Source: Streptomyces sp. DHE7-1
GTDB taxonomy: Bacteria; Actinomycetota; Actinomycetes; Streptomycetales; Streptomycetaceae
Assembly: GCA_016432725.1 (NCBI GenBank)
Contig: JACJDG010000003.1
Span: 7,765,430 to 7,829,429, forward strand
DNA: 64,000 nt
Direction: 5' to 3'
In this document: one piece after another, positions 29,060 through 38,234 of the stretch
Layout of the letters: each line of letters begins with the position of its first letter
Numbering within the stretch: position 1 is the first letter of the stretch
Notes under the pieces: model-generated
Databases searched by the model: none
Told to the model about the DNA's origin: nothing
What the model saw: only the letters and a program-made list of their open reading frames with translations
Made by a program: the position numbers and the translations under genes

Positions 29060-29350
29060 ATGGCCTCTGAACCCAGCGCTGCTCCCTCGACGACCACTCA
29101 CGTGACTGCGGTAACCGATGGGGTCACCAGAGACTTCACGTGGGAGGAAGGCGCGCGCATCGAGGTCCGCAACCTGGGCGGCGAGATCGTCATCGAGGCC
29201 AATGCTGCCGGGCTTAGGGCATTGGCCGGCCACTTCCTCACGCTCGCCGAGGAGGGCACACCGGACGGTGCTCATCTCCACTTGGAGGAGTACAACGGAC
29301 TCCAAGAGGGCTCCGTGGGACTGGTCCTGGAGAGATGCGACGACGAATGA
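29060..29350 (+). CDS. Imm32-like immunity protein
   Basis: About 96 residues. The pattern IVIEANAAGLRALAGHFLTL, then AHLHLEEYNGLQEGSVGLVL fits the Imm32 family, whose members neutralise toxins of polymorphic toxin systems. The start is ATG 29060; TTG 29054 is also in frame. No toxin gene is adjacent, so this is an orphan. It lies between an FG-GAP protein gene and the CHAT locus. Confidence 0.7.
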   Translation: MASEPSAAPSTTTHVTAVTDGVTRDFTWEEGARIEVRNLGGEIVIEANAAGLRALAGHFLTLAEEGTPDGAHLHLEEYNGLQEGSVGLVLERCDDE

Positions 29351-29893
29351 CGCGTGTCAGATCGCGTGGGGAACCACGCGAAGCTCCGGGAAAACCAGTC
29401 GGCCGTCCCCTAGCAGTGCTTCGTTAGGTAATGGTTGTGGTGAGTGGTCGGCCGCAGGTGGTGCAAAGTGCCGGTCCAGCAGCTCAGCAGGTCATAGCCC
29501 GCAAAACGCTCATCACGACGCCCCACCTCTCGCCGAACCACCAGAGCAGGGCCCTCACGTTCCGGAAGCACCGGCGGACACCGCTCACTGCTTGGACTCC
29601 CTCATGAGCCGGTCAAGGTTCGTCGGCCCCGGTCGGTGAACTCGGGATGGTCGTCGTTAACGGCCCTCGGCCACCTCGATGCGCCGCCGCCCGGCCGACC
29701 CCGCCCGACACGAACCGGACCGGCCACCTGCCGCTGACCCAGAGCGCTCCGCGGCCGCTTCCGGGGCTGTGGTGAGGGCCAGTGCCGTGCCGCTGAGGTA
29801 GGTGGTCACCGTGTGCACTTCCCGCCGCACTCTGCCGGAGGCGCCCTGCCACGGGACAGTCTCGGACACCGGCTATGTCCGTGCCGCACTGTG
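29351..29893. other. Intergenic, no gene seen
   Basis: About 540 bases in which no frame has recognisable protein character. The minus-strand ORFs here are read-through of the frameshifted gene at 29894-30189. Confidence 0.4.
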
Positions 29894-30189
29894 TCACTCG
29901 TTCGAGTTGAGTTCGTCGTAGACCAGGTCCACGAGTCTTTCGGCCTCGGGTGTTCGGGGGTCGGGGAGACCTCGTAGTACCCGCCCAAGGTCGTGATCAC
30001 GTCCTTGTGGGAGTCATCGTGATCGTGCTGAGATTCTTCCCGTTCCTGGTCCTGGGGAGTCTTGGGGGCAGCACTCTGCCACCACCAGATCGTGTTCCGG
30101 ATCTCGTCCTTCGTCAGGGGGCCGTGGAGGGTGATGTCCCTGCCTTGGACCTTCGCCGTGATCCTCGCCGAGTTCGCGCCGGTAGCCAT
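29894..30189 (-). pseudogene. Small hypothetical protein, one frameshift
   Basis: Restored length is 98 residues. It starts MATGANSARITAKVQGRDIT, continues LTKDEIRNTIWWWQSAAPK with an acidic/His linker, and ends EAERLVDLVYDELNSNE in the next frame. The shift lies near 29955, at three C where four are expected. It looks like a genuine small soluble protein of unknown function. It is transcribed away from the CHAT locus. Confidence 0.5.
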
Positions 30190-30566
30190 GCGTTCTCATC
30201 CCCTTCCCGCGAAGCGGACGCCGTCAGCGCCCTGCGTCGATCACAGCAGCGGCTACCCGGGCGAAGGCCGTGTATCACGGTCCGAACCGGACAACAAGCG
30301 GAGGAGTTCTCTTGCTGCGGCCGCCCGAGGATGCCGTGGCGGACGGGGCTTCTCGTCCTGCGTTGGCCCCCTCGGCGTGGACGTCGCCTAAGACGCGGGT
30401 GATGCCAGCGATCGGCGCGCCGCACGGAGGGCCCGGCGGTGATGACCGCCATCTCCTGCCGAGGTCCCCGGCTGTTGGGGGTCCGGTCGGTGCTCAGCCG
30501 CCGCTCGGTCGTGGGCGAGGCCGCCAAGCGTCGTAGGACCGGTCGCCGAGCATCGCAGCCAGCAGT
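30190..30566. other. Intergenic, no gene seen
   Basis: Open frames only of shadow type. The 3' end of the tandem Trypco2 gene may lie earlier than the frame suggests, at about 30730. Confidence 0.35.
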
Positions 30567-31268
30567 TCAGCCGCCGTCTCGCCGACGACGGCGGAGTCCA
30601 TCACACCGGCCAAGCGCGGTCATGGCGGCGGCCGTCGTCGACGGACTTGGCAGGTGGGTCCGTCTCTCGTGCGCGCTGGAGAGATCTTCACCGTCGGGGT
30701 TCGCGTGTGGTCGTTGCCCGCCCCGACTATGAGCAGGTCTGGGGGCTGTGTGAATTCCGTCCGTCGGAGGAGCGATCGTGACGAGCAGGGTGTGGGTCAC
30801 CTCGTCGTGCCGGGCGCCGTCCAGGCCGAGGGACACGGACCCGTCCGCTGTGATCGCGAACTCCAGCCGCACCGTGCCTTCCTGGAGGTGGAACGGATCG
30901 TCTCCGGTCTGCGCCGATGCCGTCACGCGGCGGATCATCGCGATCGCGTCGACCAGGACGGTGTCCACCGTCCCGTGCCGCAGCTCGTGCTGGTGCGCCA
31001 GGTCGGGAGGTACCAGGGTCATCTCGATGGCATGGGTGTCGCGGCGGGACACCGTGCGTCCGATCCTGAGTTTCATGCCGATGAACGGCAGCCGGAAGTT
31101 CAGGGAGCCGCCGGCCGTCGCGGTTGCGAGGGCGTGCAGGGTCAGCCGCACTGAGGTGACACGTAGATCCCGCCCAGCCGTGGTGGCCGACATGTTCGAC
31201 TCCGTGACCGCCCGCTTGACGGCGGTCACCAGGTCCTCGACGGGCACGCCGTCGTCGGTCACGTTCAC
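30567..31268 (-). CDS. Tandem Trypco2-like protein
   Basis: About 233 residues from a GTG that overlaps the CHAT stop as GTGA. Two related halves are visible. The first (VPVEDLVTAVKRAVTES, VTSVRLTLHALATATAGG, THAIEMTLVPPD) and the second (TVLVDAIAMIRRVTASAQT, GTVRLEFAITADGSVSLG, THTLLVTIAPP) both follow the helix plus antiparallel-strand plan of trypsin-co-occurring domain 2. The last 70 residues are low complexity and may be read-through after another lost base. Co-translation with the CHAT protease suggests it is its regulator or partner. Confidence 0.65.
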   Translation of the reverse strand: MNVTDDGVPVEDLVTAVKRAVTESNMSATTAGRDLRVTSVRLTLHALATATAGGSLNFRLPFIGMKLRIGRTVSRRDTHAIEMTLVPPDLAHQHELRHGTVDTVLVDAIAMIRRVTASAQTGDDPFHLQEGTVRLEFAITADGSVSLGLDGARHDEVTHTLLVTIAPPTDGIHTAPRPAHSRGGQRPHANPDGEDLSSAHERRTHLPSPSTTAAAMTALGRCDGLRRRRRDGG

Positions 31269-33975
31269 GTGTCCTCGCATCGGACGGGGGTGGGGACGAC
31301 TCGGGCGGGACCGAAAACGCCAGGGGCGGGCGCAGCGGCGGGGGCGGGGGCGGGGGTGGAGGCGATCGCCGCGGGATCGCCGTAGACCGTGTACGCCAGC
31401 CAGGTGGGGTCGGTCTCATCGTGTCCGGCGTGGGAGCGGGCCCGGTGCACGGCCGTGCCCAGCGGCTCCCCGCCGAGAGGGAGGCGTAGAAGGCTTCCGC
31501 GAACCGCTGGGCGCTGTCGCTGCGCACCGCCCACAGCGTGCCCACGAAGGCGCCGGCGCCCGCGCCCATGAACTGCTGCGCCCAGCCGAGCATCCGGGTG
31601 TACTGCGGGACGGCTCCCGCCGCCCGGCAGGCGTTGATGAAGATGAGCGGACGGCCGTCCTGCAGGGCGCGGCGGGCGACGGCGCTGTTCAAAAGAGCCG
31701 GGACGAAGGGGCCGTCCGCGAGGAGGATCGACGAACCGCCGCCGGGGTCGAAGGTGTTGTGGCAGGTGAAGTGGAGCGGTCCCGTCGTGCCCGCGTCAAC
31801 GACGGTCAAGACGCCGTCCAGCGTGTCCACGACGGGTCCGGTGCCGAGAATCCGGCGGATCGACTCGATCTCGCTGTCACCGTTGACCGGGGCCCGCGCG
31901 GAGACCACGTAGTGCGGCTCACCGATCGGCAGCACGGACGAGCGGGGCCGGCCCAGGCTGTGGCGCAGGACCGGGAACTGCTGGACCAGGAACCCCTCGT
32001 CACGGCCCGGCGCGACGGGATAGAGGAGTTCCCACGGGAGGACGTCGTGCTCGGACGCGACGCTGAAGGCCGTGATGTGGTCGCGTAGTTGCCAGAACTG
32101 CTCCTTGATCGGGTCCGGCACCATCTCCGTCCACAGACCCACCCCCGTCTCCTTCATCCAGCGCCGGGCGTGGGCGCCGGAGTACTCCCCGCGGCCCGCA
32201 GCCAGTTTCTGCAGCATGGCGTACGCGCGCTCAGCGGCCGCTTCCGGCGCGGCGGTGAGGGCCTGCGCGAGGACGGCGCCGTAGATGCACCGGTCGGAGA
32301 TGAGACGGAACGTGTACTGGTCGCCGACCCGGTCCACCAGCAGCGTGACCTCGCCTGGTTGGGCGCGTATCTCGCCCATGGCGGCGGTGCTGGGCGGCTT
32401 CACCGCGTAGGGGCCGTCGCGCTCTACCGACACCTCCAGGCCGATCTCGGTGAGGAACGTCCCCCCGGCCCAGGCGCTGACCCGGACGCGGTGCAGGCCC
32501 GGTTCCCGGGTCAGGAACGCGAACCGCACCGGCGCGGGGGCCTCGAAGGGCGGTACCAGCACAGTGTGTTCCAGCGGACCCTGGGGTTCCAGACCGGCGG
32601 GCGCCCGCACGATGAGCGTCAACAGGGAGCCCTCGCGCGCCGGCCGGAACCCGGCCAGCGGGGCCGACACCCCGCCGTCGTCGTGATCCGCCGCGAACGG
32701 CACCCGCACGACCACGCTGACCGGTTCGCACAGTCCGGCCTGGCAGGGCATCTGGGCCGACAAGTGGTGCGTGGCCGTCGCAGGAGCGGTGTCGGGTTCC
32801 CCTGCAGTCCCGGCCGGGGTCTCTTCGGACATGGCGTCCGCGGGCGAGGTGTCGGTCACCACGCCGTCACCCGTCTTCGTGTTCGAGGTGCCGCCAAGGG
32901 CGCGCTCCTCGAACACATCGCCCCACAGGCCCCGGTCGTCCGCGGCGTCAGCGCGCGTCCACATTCGCACGGCCTCGGCAGTCTGGCCGGTCCGCGCGAG
33001 ATATCCAGCCAGCACCCGCGTCGCCGTCACGTCGTCAGTGGCGGCCATCTCCCGCAACTGCCACTCCACACCGGCGTCCGGGGCCCCGGACACGGAAGTC
33101 GGCCGGTCGGCCAGGCGCGCGGCGGGGGAGGAGAGGATACGTTCGTCGCGCGCGTTCGCTGCCGTCCACCAGCGGACGGCCTCCTCCTGCACATCGAGAC
33201 GGGCGAGCGCGGCTGCCACCCGGCGGATATGGTCCAGAGGGCGCGTCCGCACGGCCCCGTCCAGCTCCCGTCGGGACACCTGCACACGCTTGGTATCGGT
33301 GGCGCGCCGCACCAGCGTCGCCACCGCCTTGACGTCATGGTGGTCGGCCAGCCGCCGCAGCCGCGCCTCGGCCTCGTCCGCGCGCCCGGCGCGGTCGAGG
33401 ACGGCGATGAGGTCCCACTCCCATGGTTCACCGGCTGCGACGCCCCGGGTCAGCCAGACGACCGCTTCGTCGAGCCGCTCGCCGTCGTCGCCCTCGCGCA
33501 GCCGCCCGACGAGATCCTTCAAGGCACGAAGATCACTGGCGGCGGCCATGTGCCGCAGCCGGTTCTCTGCCTCGGCCGACCGTCCGGCGCTGTCGAGGGC
33601 CGTGACGAGTTCCCACTCCAGCGTGGCGCCCGCGCGCACGGCGAGCGTCAGCCAGTGGACGCCTTCGGCGAGCCGTTGGCCGCCGCTGTTGCGCACGAGG
33701 AGTTTCGCCAGGTTGCCCATGGCACTCACGTCACCGCTCTCGGCCCGCCGGCGCAGCTGTCCTTCCAGGCTTCTGGCACCCACGTGATCCGCGAGTTGGC
33801 GCAGCGCGGTCTCGTCTCCGGCCGCGATCGCCTTCTCCCACCACGCGACGGCCTCGTCGTGACGCCCGTCCTCGGCCAGCGCGGTGGCCAGCACCCGCAT
33901 GGCGAAGGCGTCGCCCGCCGCGGCCAGCCGCCAGCGCCAGTCCTGTCCCTCTTGACCGGCCTTGCCGCCCGACAC
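31265..33975 (-). pseudogene. CHAT-domain (caspase-like) protease with TPR/Sel1-like repeats, one frameshift
   Basis: Restored length is 903 residues. The N-terminal 350 residues are helical TPR/Sel1-like repeats (GDAFAMRVLATALAEDGRHD, EAVAWWEKAIAAGDETALRQ). A beta-rich middle domain follows (about 420-560), then a CHAT domain with its His in LHFTCHNTFDPG and Cys in LIFINACRAAG. The C-terminus (PTWLAYTVYGDPAA) is in another frame after a shift near 31465. CHAT proteins are caspase-like peptidases; this layout matches conflict/programmed-death effectors. It is co-translated with a tandem Trypco2 protein. A GTG start with GGTGAGGGTGG upstream is used. Confidence 0.82.
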
Positions 33976-34269
33976 CCACCCTCACCCCGCGCCGCATCGT
34001 CCTAACGGTTGACGGGACATCACAGTAGGGCGATCCGTGGCGAAGCACCGCCGATTCCCCTGAGAGGGGTATCGATCACCGGCACTTTGCGTCTCCGAGG
34101 GGCGGTCGGGGAAGGCGAGACGGCTGTGCGGTACCGCGGCTCGGCGGCCACGCCACCCGGCAGGCACCGGACGCGGGACCCGCCGCGAGGACGGCACTGC
34201 CACGACCTCCAACCCCTCCGCGCAAGCGACCGCAGCGACGCCTTCCCGGCGGTCCGCACTGGTGACACT

Positions 34270-34741
34270 TCACTCGATACCGAGGGGACCGATGCCGAGG
34301 TCCTCACGCATGAGGCGACGCATCTGCGCCATGGCCTTGCGTCGTCGCTCTATCAGGGGTGCGTCGTCGGCGGAGCCGACAGCCACTCCGCGGGCATAGG
34401 CGTCGCGGATCGCGCGCAGGCGATGGAACGCCTCGTTCCCGGCCTCCACGACCTGTGGTGGGCCCACGAGCCAGAGGCGTTCGCTCGCCGTGTAGATACC
34501 GGTGCCGCGCACGGCTCCCGCACCGCCGCGTCGCGTGCCGACTCGGACATGTGGTCGCCCAGGGCGACGGCGCGTATCTCCTCACCCGCGGCTTTGAGGG
34601 CGGAGACGTACTCCGTGTAGACCTCGCGCCGTACCTCCAGAGCATGCCGGGCTTCCTCCCGCCGCCACCGGTTGCAGTCGGCGATCAGAGTGGCTGCGAT
34701 GCAGAAGCCTCACCGATGACGTCTACTTCGGTGAGCCCCAC
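34270..34741 (-). pseudogene. Hypothetical membrane-anchored helical protein, frameshifted twice
   Basis: Reads from GTG 34741 as about 157 residues after restoring two bases (near 34710 and near 34520). A short hydrophobic N-terminus (AATLIADCNRW) is followed by a long charged helix (RREEARHALEVRREVYTEYV) and the well-formed end EAGNEAFHRLRAIRDAYARG. It belongs to a type of small Streptomyces protein with one N-terminal anchor and a helical cytoplasmic body. A second protein of this type is at 55.5 kb. The function is unknown. Confidence 0.55.
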
Positions 34742-34889
34742 TAACCCGCGCGGCCGTTGCGCGATCTCCGTGATCAACCCTGGTCGCAGACAGGGCCACT
34801 GCCCACCTGGGACACCCCAGGGCGATGCTTTCTGCCTCACAGAGGAAGGTTTCGGCTGGCCAAGTCTCGGTGCTCACCAGCCGGTGGCT

Positions 34890-35177
34890 TCAGGCGTGTT
34901 CCTGCTCGTCGGTGTTCTCGGTTGTTGTGGGCTGGCCGCGGCGTCGGCTCATCAGGGTGCATCCCGCGGTCACGAGGCCGATGGCGATGAGCTTGGCGGC
35001 CCCGTGGTAGCCGGACGCAAGCTCCTGCGGGGAGCCGGGAAGCCGGAAAAAGACCCATGCTGTCGCGATGCCGCCGAAAGCGATCAGTGCGATAGCCCCC
35101 CACGTTCCCAAGTCCGCCCACCAGGGGCCTGCTACGTAGTCGGGCTCGTCTGCTCGTTCAACGGCCTTGTTGTCCAC
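34890..35177 (-). CDS. Small membrane protein
   Basis: 95 residues from a GTG 8 bases after AGGAGA. Two hydrophobic helices are visible (GAIALIAFGGIATAWVFF and AAKLIAIGLVTAGCTLM), with a polar C-terminal tail. The function is unknown. Start choice follows the ribosome site; the open frame extends further upstream without one. Confidence 0.6.
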   Translation of the reverse strand: MDNKAVERADEPDYVAGPWWADLGTWGAIALIAFGGIATAWVFFRLPGSPQELASGYHGAAKLIAIGLVTAGCTLMSRRRGQPTTTENTDEQEHA

Positions 35178-35245
35178 GGTCTGATTCTCCTGCGCGTGAG
35201 GGGGGTTGTGGTCGCGCAGGAAGACGTGGGCCCGGTGCGGAAGGT

Positions 35246-35570
35246 TCACCGCCGTCTGTCTCGGCGACCTGGGCAAGTCCGACAGTCATGCGGTGCGAGC
35301 CCGGGAATCGGGGAGTACGCCCATTCCATGCCGACGGGACGCTCCCTTTTGAAGCGCCACCTCGCGAGCATCACCACCGTCGTATGCTCGGGGCGGATGC
35401 CGGATCGCGCGATGCTCTCCGGCACGTTCTTTTTCGCGGGCGCGGGCCTGCCCGCAGAACAGCACCAGCGCGTGCAGGATGTTCCGTTGGTCCCCGTCTG
35501 AGAGACCCGTGAACCACTCGACGCCCTCGTCCACAGAGCTGAGCTCCTGTGCGAGTTCGTTACGGAGCAC
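35246..35570 (-). pseudogene. DUF5958-like protein, broken
   Basis: From GTG 35570 the frame gives VLRNELAQELSSVDEGVEWF, then GLSDGDQRNILHALVLFCGQ. After a shift near 35435 another frame gives PESIARSGIRPEHTTVVMLA. These are the typical opening and middle of DUF5958 proteins. The C-terminal end does not match the family, so the gene may be truncated as well as frameshifted. Confidence 0.5.
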
Positions 35571-35609
35571 CTCGTGTGCGTGTCTGGTGGCGCAGACCGT
35601 CCAACGCAA

Positions 35610-35713
35610 GCAGCAGGGTCGACGTCGGCGTAGGTGATCTTCCGGGGGACGCCGGGCCTGGGGTCGTCGCACAAGCCGTCCGGTCCCCGCTCGATGAAGC
35701 GGCGCCGCCCCAC
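35610..35713 (-). mobile_element. IS630-type transposase fragment
   Basis: About 30 codons (RRRFIERGPDGLCDDPRPGV, then PRKITYADVD) match the linker between the helix-turn-helix and catalytic domain of IS630-family transposases. No DDE domain follows. It is a small remnant directly upstream of the toxin-antitoxin promoter. Confidence 0.55.
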
Positions 35714-35717
35714 CTCC

Positions 35718-35733
35718 GGTAACAGCTGTTACC
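35718..35733. promoter_or_regulatory. Perfect 16-bp palindrome before toxin-antitoxin operon
   Basis: GGTAACAGCTGTTACC is a perfect palindrome eight bases before the antitoxin ATG. Antitoxins of this type autoregulate by binding palindromes at their own promoter, so this is the likely operator. It lies so close to the ATG that it also occupies the ribosome-site position; the mRNA may be leaderless or start within it. Confidence 0.6.
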
Positions 35734-35741
35734 ATGCCGGT

Positions 35742-35981
35742 ATGGCGAAGACACAGCTGGGCGCGCGCGTAGACGAGGACGTAGCGGAACTCGCGAAGAA
35801 ACGCGCCGCCGACCTGGGGCTGAGCATCGGCGACTACCTCGGCCGGTTGGTGCAGGACGACACCAGCGGCCTACGCGCCCGCGCGGTGGACGCGGCCGCC
35901 CGCTTCCTGGCCGAACACCAGGCGCTCTTCGACGAGGCCGAACAATCCGAGCAGACGCCTCGAGGAGCGCGCGCAGCCTGA
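35742..35981 (+). CDS. Antitoxin of Doc-type toxin-antitoxin system
   Basis: 79 residues starting MAKTQLGARVDEDVAELAKK. A short ribbon-helix-helix-like DNA-binding N-terminus is followed by a helical toxin-binding tail (LRARAVDAAARFLAEHQALF). It overlaps the toxin start by one base (TGATG), the classic coupling of antitoxin-first operons. Confidence 0.75.
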   Translation: MAKTQLGARVDEDVAELAKKRAADLGLSIGDYLGRLVQDDTSGLRARAVDAAARFLAEHQALFDEAEQSEQTPRGARAA

Positions 35982-36358
35982 TGGATCTGAACATCGACGT
36001 TCCCTGGATCCTGCAGGTTGCCGAGGCAGCCGGGGCGAACGATCCGGCCCCCGACGACTACGGCGTGCCCGTGTCGGCGGTCGCCCGTCACCGGGCGGAA
36101 CTGTTCGAGCAGCCCGTCTACGACGGCCCCTACGCCAAGGCTGCCGCCCTGGTGCACACGCTGGGCCGTTGCCGCTGGCTGGACCGCTCCAACCTGGCCG
36201 TCGCCGCCGCGTCAGGCGTCATGTACCTCGAAGCCGCCGGGATCACCGTCAAACCCGCCCGCGAGGACGCCATCGCTCTCAAGGACCTGCTTCTCGACCC
36301 CGCCTGCACTGCGGGGAAGATCGCCGCTCTGCTGCGGACCTGGCCCACCGCCACCTGA
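35981..36358 (+). CDS. Fic/Doc family toxin component
   Basis: 125 residues beginning MDLNIDVPWILQVAEAAG. The sequence DDYGVPVSAVARHRAELFEQ, PVYDGPYAKAAALVHTLGR, then YLEAAGITVKPA follows the pattern of Streptomyces toxin components annotated as Fic/Doc family. The canonical HPFxxGN active-site motif of Doc is not visible, so the catalytic class is uncertain. It is the second gene of the antitoxin-toxin pair. The frame is intact. Confidence 0.7.
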   Translation: MDLNIDVPWILQVAEAAGANDPAPDDYGVPVSAVARHRAELFEQPVYDGPYAKAAALVHTLGRCRWLDRSNLAVAAASGVMYLEAAGITVKPAREDAIALKDLLLDPACTAGKIAALLRTWPTAT

Positions 36359-36721
36359 CCCCCGCAGTCCTCAACGTCGCCAAACGTCCAGCCCGGGACG
36401 CCCATCACGCGGATAGGCGTGCATGACGGCAGCGTTCTTCGCCCCGTACGCAAGCTTCACCGCCGGCACCGCTGGGCCCCCGACGTCCGGGGACCATCTC
36501 ATGCCCGGCCCGCACAGCCGGCCGACCCGTCCCCCCCGCGACCCTTGGCGCGGGGCACCGAGCCATGGCGCTCAGTGACTCAGCAACCGCCCGGGGCGAG
36601 GCCAGGACGGGCAGCCGGCCGTCATCCCCAGGAAGCAACCGCAGATGCGCAACCACGACTGTCTCGTTCCCGTCTTCCAGGCGACTCTCCCTTACCGCTG
36701 CCCTGGACAGGATTGCCTCGC
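36359..36721. other. Intergenic between toxin gene and amine oxidase
   Basis: An open frame runs through into the amine oxidase gene, but its composition is not protein-like and the Tat-type signal begins only at 36722. No terminator was recognised. Confidence 0.4.
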
Positions 36722-38059
36722 ATGAAGCCACCGAACCAAATCGGGCGTCGCGGGCTACTCGGCTCGGCTCTCGCCATGGCCGTCACCGGGACGATGGCTT
36801 CCTGTAAGTTGGGCACAGCTCCAGGACGCGGCAACCCTGCCATCCCAAAGCCGGTGGCATACCTGCGAACGTCCTGGTCCATCGACGCCTTCGCCCGCTG
36901 CTCCTACTCCTACCTCGCACCGAGCAGCCTGGGTGCGAGGGCACGCCCAGTGTTGGCCGCGCCGGTGCAAGACCGCCTGTTCTTCGCCGGGGAGGCGACG
37001 TCCTCCGAGGCGCCCTCCACAGCCCACGGAGCACTGGAGAGCGGACGGCGCGCGGCCAGGCAAGTCATCGACGCGGCCGGGGAGGGCGAGCACATTGTGA
37101 TCATCGGGTCCGGGTTCGCCGGACTCGGCTGCGCTCGCACGCTTGTCGACGAGAACTACCAGGTGACGGTTCTCGAGGGCCGCAACCGCGTTGGCGGGCG
37201 CATCTGGACCCAGCACATCGCCGGAGTTCCGGCGGAAATGGGAGCCTCCTGGATCCACGGCTCCTCCGGCAACGTCATGACCCGCGTCCTGAAAGAAACT
37301 GGCGACCCGAGCTACACGTTCGACTACGACAACTCCACCGGCGAGGACGAACGTGCGACGCGTGAACTCGCCCGCTACGAAAAGAAGCTGGACCAGGTCG
37401 ACGATCCCAACGAAGCCACCGTCGCCTCCGTAATGCCGCGCAATCCCTCCGTCGCACTGCGCACCGCACTGAACATCAACTATCCGCTGGAGTACGCCGC
37501 CGAGCCGAGCCAACTCTCAGTGGAAGCCACCTTCGAGGGTCGGGACCTGAAGGGACCCGATCTTCTGCTCCCGCGGGGCTACGACCGTCTCCTCGCGCAC
37601 GTCCGCGGTGACATCCCGGTGCGCACGGGGCACGTCGTCACCGGCATCCGGTACGGCTCGGACGGCGCGACGGTGACCCTGCGGGACGGCAACACCGTGC
37701 AGGCCGACCGCGCAGTGGTCACCGTTCCGATCGGCGTACTCAAGGCGGCAACGATCGACTTCGAGCCGGCCCTGCCCGACGCCAAACAGGAGGCCGTCAA
37801 AGCGCTGGGAGCCGGTCTTCTTGACAAGCTGTGGCTCGAATTCCCCGAGCCTTTCTGGGACATAGACGTCGACGTCATCGAGTGGTTCGACCCCACGAAT
37901 CCCGAACTGTGGTCCTGGTGGGTCAACGGATACAAGGCCTTCGGCAAGCCTGTGCTCCTCGGCCTCAACGGTGGCGACCAGGCCCACGACCTCGCCCGAG
38001 CATCCGACGACGAGGTCGTCGACAGTGGGATGAGAGCCCTGCAGCGCATGCACTCCTGA
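36722..38059 (+). CDS. Flavin amine oxidase with circularly permuted domain order
   Basis: 445 residues. The N-terminus has a twin-arginine export signal (RRGLLGSALAMAV, possible lipobox Cys28). Residues 41-118 (IPKPVAYLRTSW, RLFFAGEATSSEAPSTAHGA) correspond to what is normally the C-terminal FAD-binding end of flavin monoamine oxidases. The usual N-terminal Rossmann segment follows only at about 125 (IVIIGSGFAGLGCARTL, then LEGRNRVGGRIWT). The protein ends SGMRALQRMHS, exactly where a conventional enzyme would continue into the IPxPVAYLRTSW segment. All parts appear present but rotated. The fold could be preserved because the new ends would be neighbours in space. Confidence 0.8.
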   Translation: MKPPNQIGRRGLLGSALAMAVTGTMASCKLGTAPGRGNPAIPKPVAYLRTSWSIDAFARCSYSYLAPSSLGARARPVLAAPVQDRLFFAGEATSSEAPSTAHGALESGRRAARQVIDAAGEGEHIVIIGSGFAGLGCARTLVDENYQVTVLEGRNRVGGRIWTQHIAGVPAEMGASWIHGSSGNVMTRVLKETGDPSYTFDYDNSTGEDERATRELARYEKKLDQVDDPNEATVASVMPRNPSVALRTALNINYPLEYAAEPSQLSVEATFEGRDLKGPDLLLPRGYDRLLAHVRGDIPVRTGHVVTGIRYGSDGATVTLRDGNTVQADRAVVTVPIGVLKAATIDFEPALPDAKQEAVKALGAGLLDKLWLEFPEPFWDIDVDVIEWFDPTNPELWSWWVNGYKAFGKPVLLGLNGGDQAHDLARASDDEVVDSGMRALQRMHS

Positions 38060-38234
38060 GTCTGGCCATCAGCGATGACTACGCGGCCATCATCACGGCA
38101 GCGCTGGTGGTGATTCTCAGGGTGGGCCTGGCAGCCCCTGGCGCAGGAGGCCAGAGCGCCGCTCGTCGCCACGAGGACGTCAGACCTTCCCGAAGGCCAC
38201 GGAATCAGCGTGGTTGCCGTGGACGGTGGTCGGG

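Noticed and set aside
32089..34005. 638-codon plus-strand frame
   Set aside because: Antisense to the CHAT gene; Arg/Gly/His-rich with no recognisable fold.
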